Part shown: in pieces, positions 51,368 through 59,822 of the stretch | Position numbering within the stretch: position 1 is the stretch's first letter | Layout of the letters: every line of letters starts with the position of its first letter | Program-made: the position numbers and the translations under genes | Source of the DNA: Blastococcus sp. LR1 | GTDB lineage: Bacteria > Actinomycetota > Actinomycetes > Mycobacteriales > Geodermatophilaceae | Assembly (NCBI RefSeq): GCF_020166105.1 | Contig: NZ_JAIUJY010000006.1 | Span: 124,001-188,000, forward strand | Reading direction: 5' to 3' | Length of the DNA: 64,000 bases | Notes under the pieces: generated by a model | Database searches by the model: none | The model's input: the letters and a program-made list of their open reading frames with translations, nothing else | Told to the model about the DNA's origin: nothing

Positions 51368-54300
51368 GTGGCCCGCTTGCTGATCGCCAACCGGGGCGAG
51401 ATCGCCGTCCGCATCGCCCGCGCAGCGGCCGCCGAGGGGCTGGTCTCCGTCGCGGTCACCGCCGCCGACGAGCCGGATGCCCCGCATCTCGCGGCCGCCG
51501 ACGAGACCTACGTCCTCCCCGGCAGCGGACCGGCCGCCTACCTCGACGCCGCGGCGATCGTGCAGGCCGCGGTCGCCACCGGCTGCGAGTACATCCACCC
51601 CGGCTACGGCTTCCTCTCCGAGAGCCCCGACCTCCCGCAGGCGTGCGAGGGCGCCGGGGTCGCGGTCGTGGGCCCCGGCGTCGCGACGCTCGCCGTCCTC
51701 GGGGACAAGGCGCGGGCCCGCGACGCGGCGGAGAAGGCCGGCGTGCCGGTCCTGCGCGCGGCGGACGAGGACGGAGTCGCCGCGCTGCTCGACGACGTCG
51801 GCGCGGTCATGCTCAAGGCGCGGTTCGGCGGGGGAGGGCGGGCCACCCGGATCCTCCGCCGGGGGGACGACGTCGTCGCCGCCGTCGCGGAGGTCGGCCA
51901 CGAGGCGCAGGTCGCCTTCGGCAGCGCCGACCTGCTGGTCGAGCAGCTCGTCGAGCGCGCCCGCCACATCGAGGTGCAGCTGCTCGGCGACGCCCGGGGC
52001 GACGTCGTCGCGCTGGGGGACCGGGACTGCTCGCTGCAGCGCAATCGGCAGAAGGTCGTCGAGATCGCGCCCGCGCCGAACCTGCCCGACGACGTCCGCG
52101 CCCGAATGCACGACGCCGCCATCTCGCTCGCCCGGCACGTCGGGCTCCGCGGCCTGGCGACCGTGGAGTTCCTCGTCCCGGCCGACGATCCGCAGGCGTT
52201 CGTCTTCCTCGAGTGCAACCCCCGGCTGCAGGTCGAGCACACGGTCACCGAGGAGACACTCGGCCTCGACCTCGTCCGCTTGCAGTTGCGGGTCGCGGCC
52301 GGCGCGACGCTCGACGAGCTCGACCTCGTGACCACACCGCTGGGCTTCGCCGTCCAGGCCCGGGTCAACGCCGAGACCGTGACCGCCGACGGCGTCGTCC
52401 CGAGCGCCGGCACGATCACCGCGCTCGCGCTCCCCGGCGGGCCCGGCGTGCGGGTCGACACCGCCACCCGCCCCGGCGTGCAGCAGAGCCCGCGCTACGA
52501 CTCCCTGCTGGCGAAGGTCGTCGTCTCCGAGCGGCGAGGGGGGCTCGATGCCGCGCTGCAGCACCTGCACCGGGCGCTCGGCGAGGTGCAGCTGGCCGGC
52601 GTCGCGACGAACACCGCCTTCCTCCGCGCGCTGCTCGCCCATCCCGAGGTCTCCCGCGCCACCACCACGTTCGTCGACGACCACCTCGCCGAGCTGGCCC
52701 AGACCGTCGAGCCACAGCCTGACGGCGAGGGGCTGCGCGCACCGGTTCCCGGCACCGTCGTCGCCGTGCAGGCGACCGCCGGGACGACGGTCCAGCCCGG
52801 GGGAGCGGTCGTCGTGCTCGAGGCGATGAAGATGGAGCACGTCGTCGCCCTGCCCGCCGGCGGCACCGTGCTCCGGGTCGCGGTGGCCGTGGGTGGCACG
52901 GTTGCCCAGGGCCAGCTGCTCGCCGATGTCGAGCACTTCGCCGCGGGGGAGCAGCAGGGAGCGACCGAGCTCGACCTCGACGCCGACCGTCCCGACCTCG
53001 CCGAGGTCCGCCGTCGCCACGAGATCGGCCTGGACGAGCACCGTCGCGAGGCGGTCGACCGCAGGCACGCCCAGGGGCGCCGCACTGCCCGCGAGAACCT
53101 CGCCGACCTCATCGACGAGGGCAGCTTCCTCGAGTACGGACCGCTGGTCTTCGCCGCGCAGGAGCGGCGCCGCAGCAGGGAGGAGCTGCAGCAGCGGACC
53201 CCGGCCGACGGCGTCATCGGCGGCCTGGCCGACATCAACGGCGGCGCGAGCGTCGTCGTCTCCTACGACTACACGGTCCTCGCCGGCACTCAGGGCATGC
53301 GCGGGCACCTGAAGAAGGACCGCCTCTTCGAACTCGCCGAGAAGCGCCGGCTGCCTGTGGTGCTCTTCGCCGAGGGTGGGGGAGGGCGGCCCGGCGACGT
53401 CGACATCCCGCTCGTCTCCGCGCTCGACACGCAGGCGTTCACCCTGTTCGGCCGGCTCTCCGGGCTGGTGCCCACCGTCGGCATCGCCAGCGGCCGCTGC
53501 TTCGCCGGCAACGCGGCGCTGCTCGGCACCTGCGACGTCGTCATCGCCACCGAGGACGCGAACATCGGCATGGGCGGCCCGGCGATGATCGAGGGCGGCG
53601 GCCTCGGCGTGGTCGCTCCCGAGGAGATCGGCCCGATCGACGTCCAGCACGCCAACGGCGTCGTCGATATCCGGGTGGCCGACGACGCCGCCGCCGTCGC
53701 CGCGGCCAAGCAGTACCTCTCGTACTTCCAGGGCCCGGTCGCCGACTGGACCGCACCGGACCAGCGGGCGCTGCGGCACCTCGTCCCGGAGAACCGCAAG
53801 CGCGTCTACGACATGCGCGCGGTGCTGCGGGCGTTGGCCGACGAGGACAGCGTGCTCGAGCTCCGCGACGGCTGGGGCGCCGGGATGATCACCGCGCTGG
53901 TCCGCGTGGAGGGCGCGCCGCTCGGCGTCATCGCGAACGTGCCGACGCACCTCGGCGGGGCCATCGACGCCGACGCCGCCGACAAGGCCGCCCGGTTCCT
54001 GCAGCTCTGCGACGCGCACGGGCTGCCGGTGCTCTCGCTCTGCGACACCCCGGGCTTCATGGTCGGCGTCGAGTCGGAGAAGACGGCGACCGTCCGCCAC
54101 TTCTCCCGGCTCTTCGTCGTCGGGGCGAACCTGTCGGTGCCGATGGGGACGGTCGTCGTCCGCAAGGCCTACGGGCTCGGCGCGCAGGCGATGGCCGGCG
54201 GCAGCACCAAGGTCCCGCGGTTCACGATCGGCTGGCCGACCAGCGAGTTCGGCGCGATGGGACTGGAGGGCGCGGTGCGGCTCGGCATGCGCCGCGAACT

Positions 54301-54520
54301 GGCCGCGATCGAGGACGACGCCGAGCGGGCGGCCGCCTACGACGCCGCCGTCGCGTACGCCTACGAGAACGGGCGCGGGCTGAACGTCGCCGCGCACTGG
54401 GAGATCGACGACGTCGTCGACCCCGCCGAGACGCGCCGGTGGATCGGCACCCTCACCCGCGAGGCGGCCGAGACGCCCCGGCCGCCGGGGCGGGTCCGAC
54501 CGCACGTCGACACCTGGTGA
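51368..54520 (+). CDS. Single-chain biotin-dependent acyl-CoA carboxylase
   Basis: A 1050-residue protein uniting three functions usually on separate chains. Biotin carboxylase, residues about 1-450: LLIANRGEIAVRIARAA, the ATP-grasp loop RFGGGGRATRIL, and ECNPRLQVEHTVTE. BCCP, about 455-530: the biotin motif EAMKMEHVVALP. Carboxyltransferase, about 540-1050: GRRTARENLADLIDEGSFLE, GVIGGLADINGGASVVVSYD, and RCFAGNAALLGTCDVVIATE. It would carboxylate acetyl-, propionyl- or long-chain acyl-CoA with ATP and bicarbonate. The BC-BCCP-CT order on one chain matches the actinobacterial single-chain long-chain acyl-CoA carboxylases. Start GTG 51368; the longer frame upstream runs into the mrr-like gene. 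Confidence 0.9.
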   Translation: MARLLIANRGEIAVRIARAAAAEGLVSVAVTAADEPDAPHLAAADETYVLPGSGPAAYLDAAAIVQAAVATGCEYIHPGYGFLSESPDLPQACEGAGVAVVGPGVATLAVLGDKARARDAAEKAGVPVLRAADEDGVAALLDDVGAVMLKARFGGGGRATRILRRGDDVVAAVAEVGHEAQVAFGSADLLVEQLVERARHIEVQLLGDARGDVVALGDRDCSLQRNRQKVVEIAPAPNLPDDVRARMHDAAISLARHVGLRGLATVEFLVPADDPQAFVFLECNPRLQVEHTVTEETLGLDLVRLQLRVAAGATLDELDLVTTPLGFAVQARVNAETVTADGVVPSAGTITALALPGGPGVRVDTATRPGVQQSPRYDSLLAKVVVSERRGGLDAALQHLHRALGEVQLAGVATNTAFLRALLAHPEVSRATTTFVDDHLAELAQTVEPQPDGEGLRAPVPGTVVAVQATAGTTVQPGGAVVVLEAMKMEHVVALPAGGTVLRVAVAVGGTVAQGQLLADVEHFAAGEQQGATELDLDADRPDLAEVRRRHEIGLDEHRREAVDRRHAQGRRTARENLADLIDEGSFLEYGPLVFAAQERRRSREELQQRTPADGVIGGLADINGGASVVVSYDYTVLAGTQGMRGHLKKDRLFELAEKRRLPVVLFAEGGGGRPGDVDIPLVSALDTQAFTLFGRLSGLVPTVGIASGRCFAGNAALLGTCDVVIATEDANIGMGGPAMIEGGGLGVVAPEEIGPIDVQHANGVVDIRVADDAAAVAAAKQYLSYFQGPVADWTAPDQRALRHLVPENRKRVYDMRAVLRALADEDSVLELRDGWGAGMITALVRVEGAPLGVIANVPTHLGGAIDADAADKAARFLQLCDAHGLPVLSLCDTPGFMVGVESEKTATVRHFSRLFVVGANLSVPMGTVVVRKAYGLGAQAMAGGSTKVPRFTIGWPTSEFGAMGLEGAVRLGMRRELAAIEDDAERAAAYDAAVAYAYENGRGLNVAAHWEIDDVVDPAETRRWIGTLTREAAETPRPPGRVRPHVDTW

Positions 54521-54613
54521 GCGTTGGCGCGAATGAGTGGTCGCCTGCGGACACGCGATTGACTTCCCGATCGTCGGGGCAGGAGAGAGGCCGACGATCG
54601 AAGGAGGAACACC

Positions 54614-54760
54614 ATGGCAGGGATGCTCAGGAAGATGCTCGTGTCGGGGATCGCGGCGAAGGTGGTCCAGGAGGCCCGCAAGCCGCAGAACCAGGCGAAG
54701 ATCAAGAAGGCCATCGCGGACTTCCAGAAGAGCCGCGGCGGCAACACCGGCCGTCGCTGA
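54614..54760 (+). CDS. 48-aa basic helical microprotein
   Basis: The reading frame starts MAGMLRKMLVSGIAAKVVQE and ends KSRGGNTGRR: 48 residues, lysine- and arginine-rich, and helical (ARKPQNQAKIKKAIADFQKS). A perfect AAGGAGG precedes the ATG by seven bases, and a strong terminator follows 17 bases after the stop, so this is a complete transcription unit of its own. No family is known to me. An amphipathic cationic helix could bind membrane or nucleic acid. Confidence 0.65.
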   Translation: MAGMLRKMLVSGIAAKVVQEARKPQNQAKIKKAIADFQKSRGGNTGRR

Positions 54761-54776
54761 TCTTCAGCTGACAGTC

Positions 54777-54815
54777 CAGCAGCGCCCCTCCCGGCATCCG
54801 GGAGGGGCGCTGCTG
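54777..54815 (+). terminator. Strong terminator after the microprotein
   Basis: A perfect 18-bp stem (54777-54794 and 54798-54815; CAGCAGCGCCCCTCCCGG and its complement) with a three-base loop CAT. The stem is too long and too perfect for chance. Confidence 0.88.
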
Positions 54816-54933
54816 TCGTAGGGCGAGGTCACGCTCGGGCTCCGGACAGCCGATGACCCCTGCGGTGACGTCTGTGCGTCGCCCGAGGCCGCTCGCCGGG
54901 CGGACCCAGGCCAGCCGACGCAGGAGCCCGCCC

Positions 54934-55980
54934 GTGCACCGACCCCGCCGGACCCTCCGCGCCGCCGCTGCCGTGACCATCGCCGCCGGTCTCGCGCTGT
55001 CGACCGCGTGTGCCCCCAAGGCGACCGAGGCCGCGGCCCCGACGACGACGCCTGCACCGCCGCCCCCGCCGCCGACCTTCCCGTGGCCGCTGACCGGCGT
55101 GGAGACCACCGACCCGGTCGAGCGCCCGGCGTTGGCGGTGAAGATCGAGAACTCGCCCGAGTCGCGCCCGCAGTCCGGACTGAACGCCGCGGACATGGTG
55201 TGGGAAGAGGTCGTCGAGGGCGGCATCACCCGGTTCGTCGCCGTCTACCACTCCGAGCTGCCGCGGGAGATCGGCCCGATCCGCTCGGTCCGCCCCATGG
55301 ACGCCGCCATCGCCGCGCCGCTGCGCGGCCTGTTCGCGTTCTCGGGTGGTCAGCAACCCTTCGTCTCGGCGGTCTCCGCCGCCGGCCTCCAGGTGGTGAG
55401 CCACGACGGCGGCGCCGGTGGCTTCTACCGGTTCGACGGCCGCTCCGCCCCGCACAACGTCTACGCCGATCCGGCGGACTTCGTCGCCCAGGCCGACCCC
55501 TCGCACACCGCGGACCCGATTCCGCAGTTCCGCATGGCCAGTTCCGCCGACCAGCCGAGCGCGCTGGGCACCGGCACCCCGGCCACCCTCCTCAAGCTGA
55601 AGCTCTCCGGCATGAGCAGCCCGACCTGGGCCTGGAACCCGGCGCAGCAGGCGTGGCTGCGCACCGAGGGCTCGGCGCCGGCGCTGCAGGCCGACGGCCA
55701 GCAGCTGAAGGCGACCAACGTCGTCGTGCTGCGGGTCGACATCGTGAACACCCGGTACACCGACCCGGCCGGCAACCCCGTGCCCGAGACCGACATGGTC
55801 GGCACCGGCGAGGCGCTCGTCGCCACCGGCGGACGCACCCTGCTGGCCACGTGGTCCAAGGCGTCCGACAGCGCCCCGGTCGTCCTCATCGACAGCCACG
55901 GCACGCCGATCCTGCTCGCGCCCGGCAACACCTGGGTCGAGCTGGTCCCCAACCGCACGGGATCGGTCACCGTCGGGTAG
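54934..55980 (+). CDS. DUF3048 (YerB-like) lipoprotein
   Basis: A 348-residue lipoprotein: signal VHRPRRTLRAAAAVTIAAGL followed by the lipobox LSTAC, a Pro/Ala/Thr spacer (TTTPAPPPPPPTFPWPLTG), then the DUF3048 domain: ALAVKIENSPESRPQSGLNA, DMVWEEVVEGGITRFVAVYH, IGPIRSVRPMD and HNVYADPADF, ending with VELVPN. YerB-type proteins are cell-surface proteins of unknown biochemical role. GTG 54934 is chosen over the longer frame because AGGAG is seven bases upstream. The D-2-hydroxyacid dehydrogenase gene starts nine bases after the stop. Confidence 0.88.
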   Translation: MHRPRRTLRAAAAVTIAAGLALSTACAPKATEAAAPTTTPAPPPPPPTFPWPLTGVETTDPVERPALAVKIENSPESRPQSGLNAADMVWEEVVEGGITRFVAVYHSELPREIGPIRSVRPMDAAIAAPLRGLFAFSGGQQPFVSAVSAAGLQVVSHDGGAGGFYRFDGRSAPHNVYADPADFVAQADPSHTADPIPQFRMASSADQPSALGTGTPATLLKLKLSGMSSPTWAWNPAQQAWLRTEGSAPALQADGQQLKATNVVVLRVDIVNTRYTDPAGNPVPETDMVGTGEALVATGGRTLLATWSKASDSAPVVLIDSHGTPILLAPGNTWVELVPNRTGSVTVG

Positions 55981-55989
55981 GACCAGGGC

Positions 55990-56940
55990 ATGACCCGCAT
56001 CGCCGTCCTGGACGACTACCAGTCCGTCGCCTCCGACTTCTGCGACTGGTCGCAGGTGCCGGGCGACGTCGAGGTCGTCGAGTTCCACGAACACCTGGGC
56101 GGTGAGGACGCCGTCGCCGCCGCGCTCCAGGGGTTCGACGTCGTCGTCGCGATGCGCGAGCGCACCGAGTTCCGGCGTGGCCTGCTGGAGCGGCTGCCGG
56201 ACCTGAGGCTGCTGGTCACGACCGGCATGCGGAACAAGTCGATCGACGTGGAGGCGGCCGCCGAGCACGGCATCACCGTCTGCGGCACCGCCGCCAGCGC
56301 CGCGGCCACCGCCGAGCTGACCTGGGGGCTGATCCTCGCCGCGGTCCGGCACATCCCGCGCGAGGACGTCGGCATGCGGGCCGGCGGCTGGCAGCAGACG
56401 ATCGGCGGTGACCTGGCCGGCGCACGGCTCGGCGTCATCGGGTTGGGGCGGCTCGGCAGCCGGGTGGCGACGGTCGGGCAGGCGTTCGGGATGGACGTCG
56501 TCGCCTGGAGCCAGAACCTCACCGACGAGCGCGCCGCCGAGGTGGGAGTGCGCCGGGTCGAGCGCGACGAGCTGTTCGCGAGCTCCGACGTCGTCACCGT
56601 GCACCTGCTGCTGTCCAAGCGGACCCGGGGGCTGATCGGGCCTGACGACCTCGCGCTGATGAAGCACACCGCCGTCCTGGTCAACACCAGCCGCGGACCG
56701 ATCGTGCAGCAGCAGGCCCTGCTCGACGCCCTGACCGAGGGCCGGATCGCGGGGGCCGGCCTCGACGTCTACGACGAGGAGCCGCTGCCGGCGGACTCCC
56801 CGCTGCGGACGGCGCCGAACACCGTGCTCACCCCGCACCTGGGCTACGTCACCCGCGGCACCTACGAGGTCTTCTACGGCGAGGCGGTCGAGGACGTCGC
56901 CGCCTGGGCCAGCGGCAACCCGATCCGGGTGATCGCGTAG
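55990..56940 (+). CDS. D-2-hydroxyacid dehydrogenase family protein
   Basis: A 316-residue NAD(P)-dependent dehydrogenase. The dinucleotide fold begins ARLGVIGLGRLGSRVATVGQ (GxGxxG), followed by NTSRGPIVQQQALLDALTEG and AGLDVYDEEPLP with the catalytic Glu, and the His in TPHLGYVT. It would interconvert a 2-keto acid and a D-2-hydroxy acid, but the family also includes phosphoglycerate and formate dehydrogenases. Short spacer (9 bases) after the DUF3048 gene suggests one transcript. ATG 55990. Confidence 0.87.
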   Translation: MTRIAVLDDYQSVASDFCDWSQVPGDVEVVEFHEHLGGEDAVAAALQGFDVVVAMRERTEFRRGLLERLPDLRLLVTTGMRNKSIDVEAAAEHGITVCGTAASAAATAELTWGLILAAVRHIPREDVGMRAGGWQQTIGGDLAGARLGVIGLGRLGSRVATVGQAFGMDVVAWSQNLTDERAAEVGVRRVERDELFASSDVVTVHLLLSKRTRGLIGPDDLALMKHTAVLVNTSRGPIVQQQALLDALTEGRIAGAGLDVYDEEPLPADSPLRTAPNTVLTPHLGYVTRGTYEVFYGEAVEDVAAWASGNPIRVIA

Positions 56941-57010
56941 ACCGCATGGCTCCTCGCCCGATGGAGGGGCAGCACTAGGTTGACACTCTGACATCCCCCA
57001 CTCTCACTGA

Positions 57011-57667
57011 GTGACGACGATTCCGGTGCCGGCTGCGGACCTCGCCATGAACCGCCCGGGGGAGCAGGCCCGTCGGCAGGCCATGCTCGCGCGCGAGGCT
57101 GCGCCGGTCCGGTCGGTGCTCGCCCGGCTCGTGGGCGTGCACAACGAGGAACGAGCCTGGCGGATCGGCGCCGACGGCGAGGAGCTCGTCGCCCGGTCGC
57201 TGGCCCGGCTCGTCCGCAAGGCCCCTCGGTGGCGGGTGCTGCACTCCGTGCCCGTCGGTGACCGCGGGTCGGATATCGACCACGTCGTCATCGGTCCCGG
57301 TGGCGTCTTCACGCTCAACGCCAAGCACCACCCGGGCGCCCGGATCTGGGTCGCCGGGAACACGCTGATGGTCAACGGCGCGCGGCAGCCCTACGTCCGC
57401 AACTGCCGCCACGAGGCGGAGCGGGCGTCCCGACTCCTCACCGCGGCGTGCGGCTTCGACGTTCCGGCCACCGGCGTCGTCGTCCCGGTGCGGGTGGACC
57501 GGATCGACATCCGCGAGCGGCCGGCCGACGTGCAGGTCATGGACCGGCGTGCCCTGGTCCGGTGGCTCCGGCGACTGCCGGAGGTCCTCGACGACACCGC
57601 CGTCGAGGCCGTCCACGCGCAGGCGCGTCTGGCGTCGACCTGGGCGCCTCAGACCAGGAAGCGGTAG
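57011..57667 (+). CDS. NERD-domain protein
   Basis: A 218-residue soluble protein of the nuclease-related (NERD) family: GEELVARSLARL, WRVLHSVPVGDRGSDIDHVV and IGPGGVFTLNAKHHPG. The IDH Asp is present, but the second active-site acid is replaced by Asn-Ala-Lys (LNAK), so cleavage may be lost, as in many actinomycete NERD proteins. Possible DNA binder. Near the GTG start are TTGACA (56980-56985) and a short spacer, but a clear -10 is not visible. The gene is convergent with and overlaps the threonine dehydratase gene by 19 bases. Confidence 0.72.
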   Translation: MTTIPVPAADLAMNRPGEQARRQAMLAREAAPVRSVLARLVGVHNEERAWRIGADGEELVARSLARLVRKAPRWRVLHSVPVGDRGSDIDHVVIGPGGVFTLNAKHHPGARIWVAGNTLMVNGARQPYVRNCRHEAERASRLLTAACGFDVPATGVVVPVRVDRIDIRERPADVQVMDRRALVRWLRRLPEVLDDTAVEAVHAQARLASTWAPQTRKR

Positions 57668-58899
57668 GCGGTCGACCCGGGCGCGACGAGCTGAATCTTG
57701 AGTGGGCTCGCCTCGATCCGCTCCATCAGCTCCGGCAGCCCGTCGGCGGAGCCGAGCTCGATGCCGGTCAGCGCCGCTCCGGTCTCCCGGTTGTCCCGCT
57801 TGATGTACTCGAACAGCACGATGTCGTCGTCCGGGCCGAGCACCTCGTCGAGGAACCGGCGCAGCGCCCCGGGCTCCTGCGGGAACTCCACCAGGAAGTA
57901 GTGCTTGAGCCCGCGGTGCACCAGCGAGCGCTCCACGACCTCCGCGTACCGGCTGACGTCGTTGTTGCCGCCGGACAGCAGGCACACCACTGTCTGGCCG
58001 GGCTCGACGCTCACGATCCCGCCGCTCAGCGCCGCGGTCGCCAGGGCACCCGCGGGCTCCGCGATCACGCCGTCGGCCTGGTACAGGTCGAGCATCTCGG
58101 TGCAGATCTGCCCCTCGGGCACGGCCAGCAGCTCTGCACCCGAGTCGCGCACCAGGGGATGGGTGACCGCGCCCACCCGCCGGACGGCGGCGCCGTCGAC
58201 GAAGGTGTCGATCTCCGGCAGGTCCACCGGCTCCCCGGCCGCCAGGGCCGCGGCCATGCTGGCCGCGCCGGCCGGCTCCACGCCCACGAGGCGCGTGCCG
58301 GGGGAGTGCGCCCGCAGCCAGGTCGCGCAGCCGGCCAGCAGCCCGCCACCGCCCACCGGCAGGACGACGACGTCGGGCACGGACCCCAGCTGCTCGAGGA
58401 TCTCCACCGCCACGGTCGCCTGCCCGGCCACCGTGGAGAGCGCGTCGAACGCCGGCACCAGCGTCGCGCCGGTGCCGGCCGCATGTGCCGCCGCCGCGGA
58501 GGCCGCCTCGTCGTAGGAGTCGCCGACGACCACCAGCTGCACCATGTCGCCGCCGAGCGCCGCGATCCGCTCGCGCTTCTGCCGCGGCGTCGTCCCCGGC
58601 ACGAACACGTGCCCGTGCACCTGCAGCGCACGGCAGGCGTAGGCCACGCCCTGCCCGTGGTTGCCGGCGCTGGCGCACACCACGCCGGCGGCGCGCTCGG
58701 CCGGGCCCAGCCGGCTGATCGTGTTGTAGGCGCCACGGATCTTGTACGAGCGGCCGACCTGCAGGTCCTCGCGCTTCACCCACACGTCGGCGCCGGTGGA
58801 CGCCGACAGTCGGGCGTTGCGCTGGAGCGGCGTCCGCTCGGCGACGCCGGCCAGCCGGTCCACCGCCGCGTGGACCTCGGCGTCGAAGGTCTCGGTCAC
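57649..58899 (-). CDS. ilvA: Threonine ammonia-lyase (short form)
   Basis: A 416-residue PLP enzyme. The PLP Lys is in RSYKIRGAYNTIS, the phosphate loop is VGGGGLLAG, and CASAGNHGQGVAYAC is the substrate-binding Ser/Asn region. The C-terminal 90 residues (RGLKHYFLVEFPQEPGALRR) resemble the single ACT-like domain of the short biosynthetic/catabolic threonine dehydratases. It deaminates L-threonine to 2-oxobutanoate, the first step to isoleucine. It is not next to other ilv genes. Start GTG or ATG at 58899 (MTETFDAEVH). Confidence 0.9.
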   Translation of the reverse strand: MTETFDAEVHAAVDRLAGVAERTPLQRNARLSASTGADVWVKREDLQVGRSYKIRGAYNTISRLGPAERAAGVVCASAGNHGQGVAYACRALQVHGHVFVPGTTPRQKRERIAALGGDMVQLVVVGDSYDEAASAAAAHAAGTGATLVPAFDALSTVAGQATVAVEILEQLGSVPDVVVLPVGGGGLLAGCATWLRAHSPGTRLVGVEPAGAASMAAALAAGEPVDLPEIDTFVDGAAVRRVGAVTHPLVRDSGAELLAVPEGQICTEMLDLYQADGVIAEPAGALATAALSGGIVSVEPGQTVVCLLSGGNNDVSRYAEVVERSLVHRGLKHYFLVEFPQEPGALRRFLDEVLGPDDDIVLFEYIKRDNRETGAALTGIELGSADGLPELMERIEASPLKIQLVAPGSTAYRFLV

Positions 58900-58941
58900 G
58901 TGCTCATCGTCGACGACGGCCCCGTCGCCCGGAGACGCGGG

Positions 58942-59385
58942 TCAGTCGGAGTTCAGCAACCGCAGGTGCGGCTGCGGAGAGAGGCGCTTCTCCAGCGTCA
59001 CCCGGTGGCGCCCGTCCTCGGCCTGCACGAACTGCAGCCGGTCGACCAGCGCCTGCATCAGGATCAGGCCGCGACCGCGGTCCGACAGGGGCGCCCGGTC
59101 GGAGGTGAGCGACGCCGGGTCGAACTCGAAGCCCTGTCCCTCGTCCAACACGCTGATCCGGCACAGGTCGTCGCTGATCGCGACGTCGACCTGGTACTCC
59201 TCCTGCTCGCCGGCGTGGTCGACCACGTTCGCGCACGCCTCGGTGAGCGCCAGCACGAGCTCCTCGATCCCGGTCTCGGCCACTCCGAGGTGCTCGAGAG
59301 CCTGCCGCAGCAGACCCCGCATGAGGGGCACGCTCTGGGCGTCTGTCGGCAACCGGACGCTGAACTCGAGGTTCACGCGGCTCAC
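58942..59385 (-). CDS. RsbW-like anti-sigma serine kinase (HATPase)
   Basis: A 147-residue GHKL-type kinase. The N-box is TEACANVVDHA (E49, N53), the G1 box DEGQGF (81-86) and the G2 box GRGLILM (104-110). Proteins of this size bind a sigma factor or phosphorylate a STAS protein. The gene is divergent from the STAS gene by 62 bases, and the STAS gene is followed by a phytochrome-phosphatase, so the set forms a partner-switching unit. No sigma gene is close; the target may be elsewhere. GTG start at 59385. Confidence 0.85.
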   Translation of the reverse strand: MSRVNLEFSVRLPTDAQSVPLMRGLLRQALEHLGVAETGIEELVLALTEACANVVDHAGEQEEYQVDVAISDDLCRISVLDEGQGFEFDPASLTSDRAPLSDRGRGLILMQALVDRLQFVQAEDGRHRVTLEKRLSPQPHLRLLNSD

Positions 59386-59447
59386 CTCCTCGGATCCGCG
59401 TGGCCTACCCTTCTCTCACCGGTTGGACGAGGGAGGGAGGCGGAACG

Positions 59448-59813
59448 GTGCTGTTCGACGTCGGACGTTCGACGGTCGCCGGACGTGCGGCCCTCACGGT
59501 ACGGGGTGAGCTCGACCTGGCCACAGCCCCACAGCTGGCAGACGCCGCTGCGGCCCTGATGCAGTCCTCCCCGGAGGGCTTCGTCATCGACCTGAGCCCC
59601 ACGAAGTTCCTCGACTCCTCCGGTGCGCGCACCCTCATGGTGATCGCCCGGGACGCCCGCGCGGCCGGCGTGCCGCTGCACGTCCTGGTGCCCCGCACCA
59701 ACCGGCCGGTCCGCCTGCCCATCGACCTGCTCGACCTGGGCACCGCGGTGCCCCTGGTCGCCGCCGCCTCGGAGATCGGCTCGTCCGTCGCCCACAAGGA
59801 CGCCGGCACGTAA
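59448..59813 (+). CDS. STAS anti-sigma factor antagonist (RsbV-like)
   Basis: A 121-residue STAS protein: AALTVRGELDLATAPQLADA, IDLSPTKFLDSSGARTLMVI with the phosphorylatable Ser in the DSSG motif, and LDLGTAVPLV. It binds the RsbW-like kinase when unphosphorylated. The GTG at 59448 has GGGAGGGAGG at 59431-59440, so the longer frame from 59400 is not used. The next gene, the phytochrome-phosphatase, starts ten bases after its stop and would remove the phosphate. Confidence 0.88.
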   Translation: MLFDVGRSTVAGRAALTVRGELDLATAPQLADAAAALMQSSPEGFVIDLSPTKFLDSSGARTLMVIARDARAAGVPLHVLVPRTNRPVRLPIDLLDLGTAVPLVAAASEIGSSVAHKDAGT

Positions 59814-59822
59814 CGTCGCGGC

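Noticed and set aside
51173-54505. 1110-codon frame antisense to the acyl-CoA carboxylase
   Set aside because: Shadow frame with biased composition; the sense frame carries every catalytic motif.
56980-57010. TTGACA as a -35 box for the NERD gene
   Set aside because: No acceptable -10 hexamer at the right distance.
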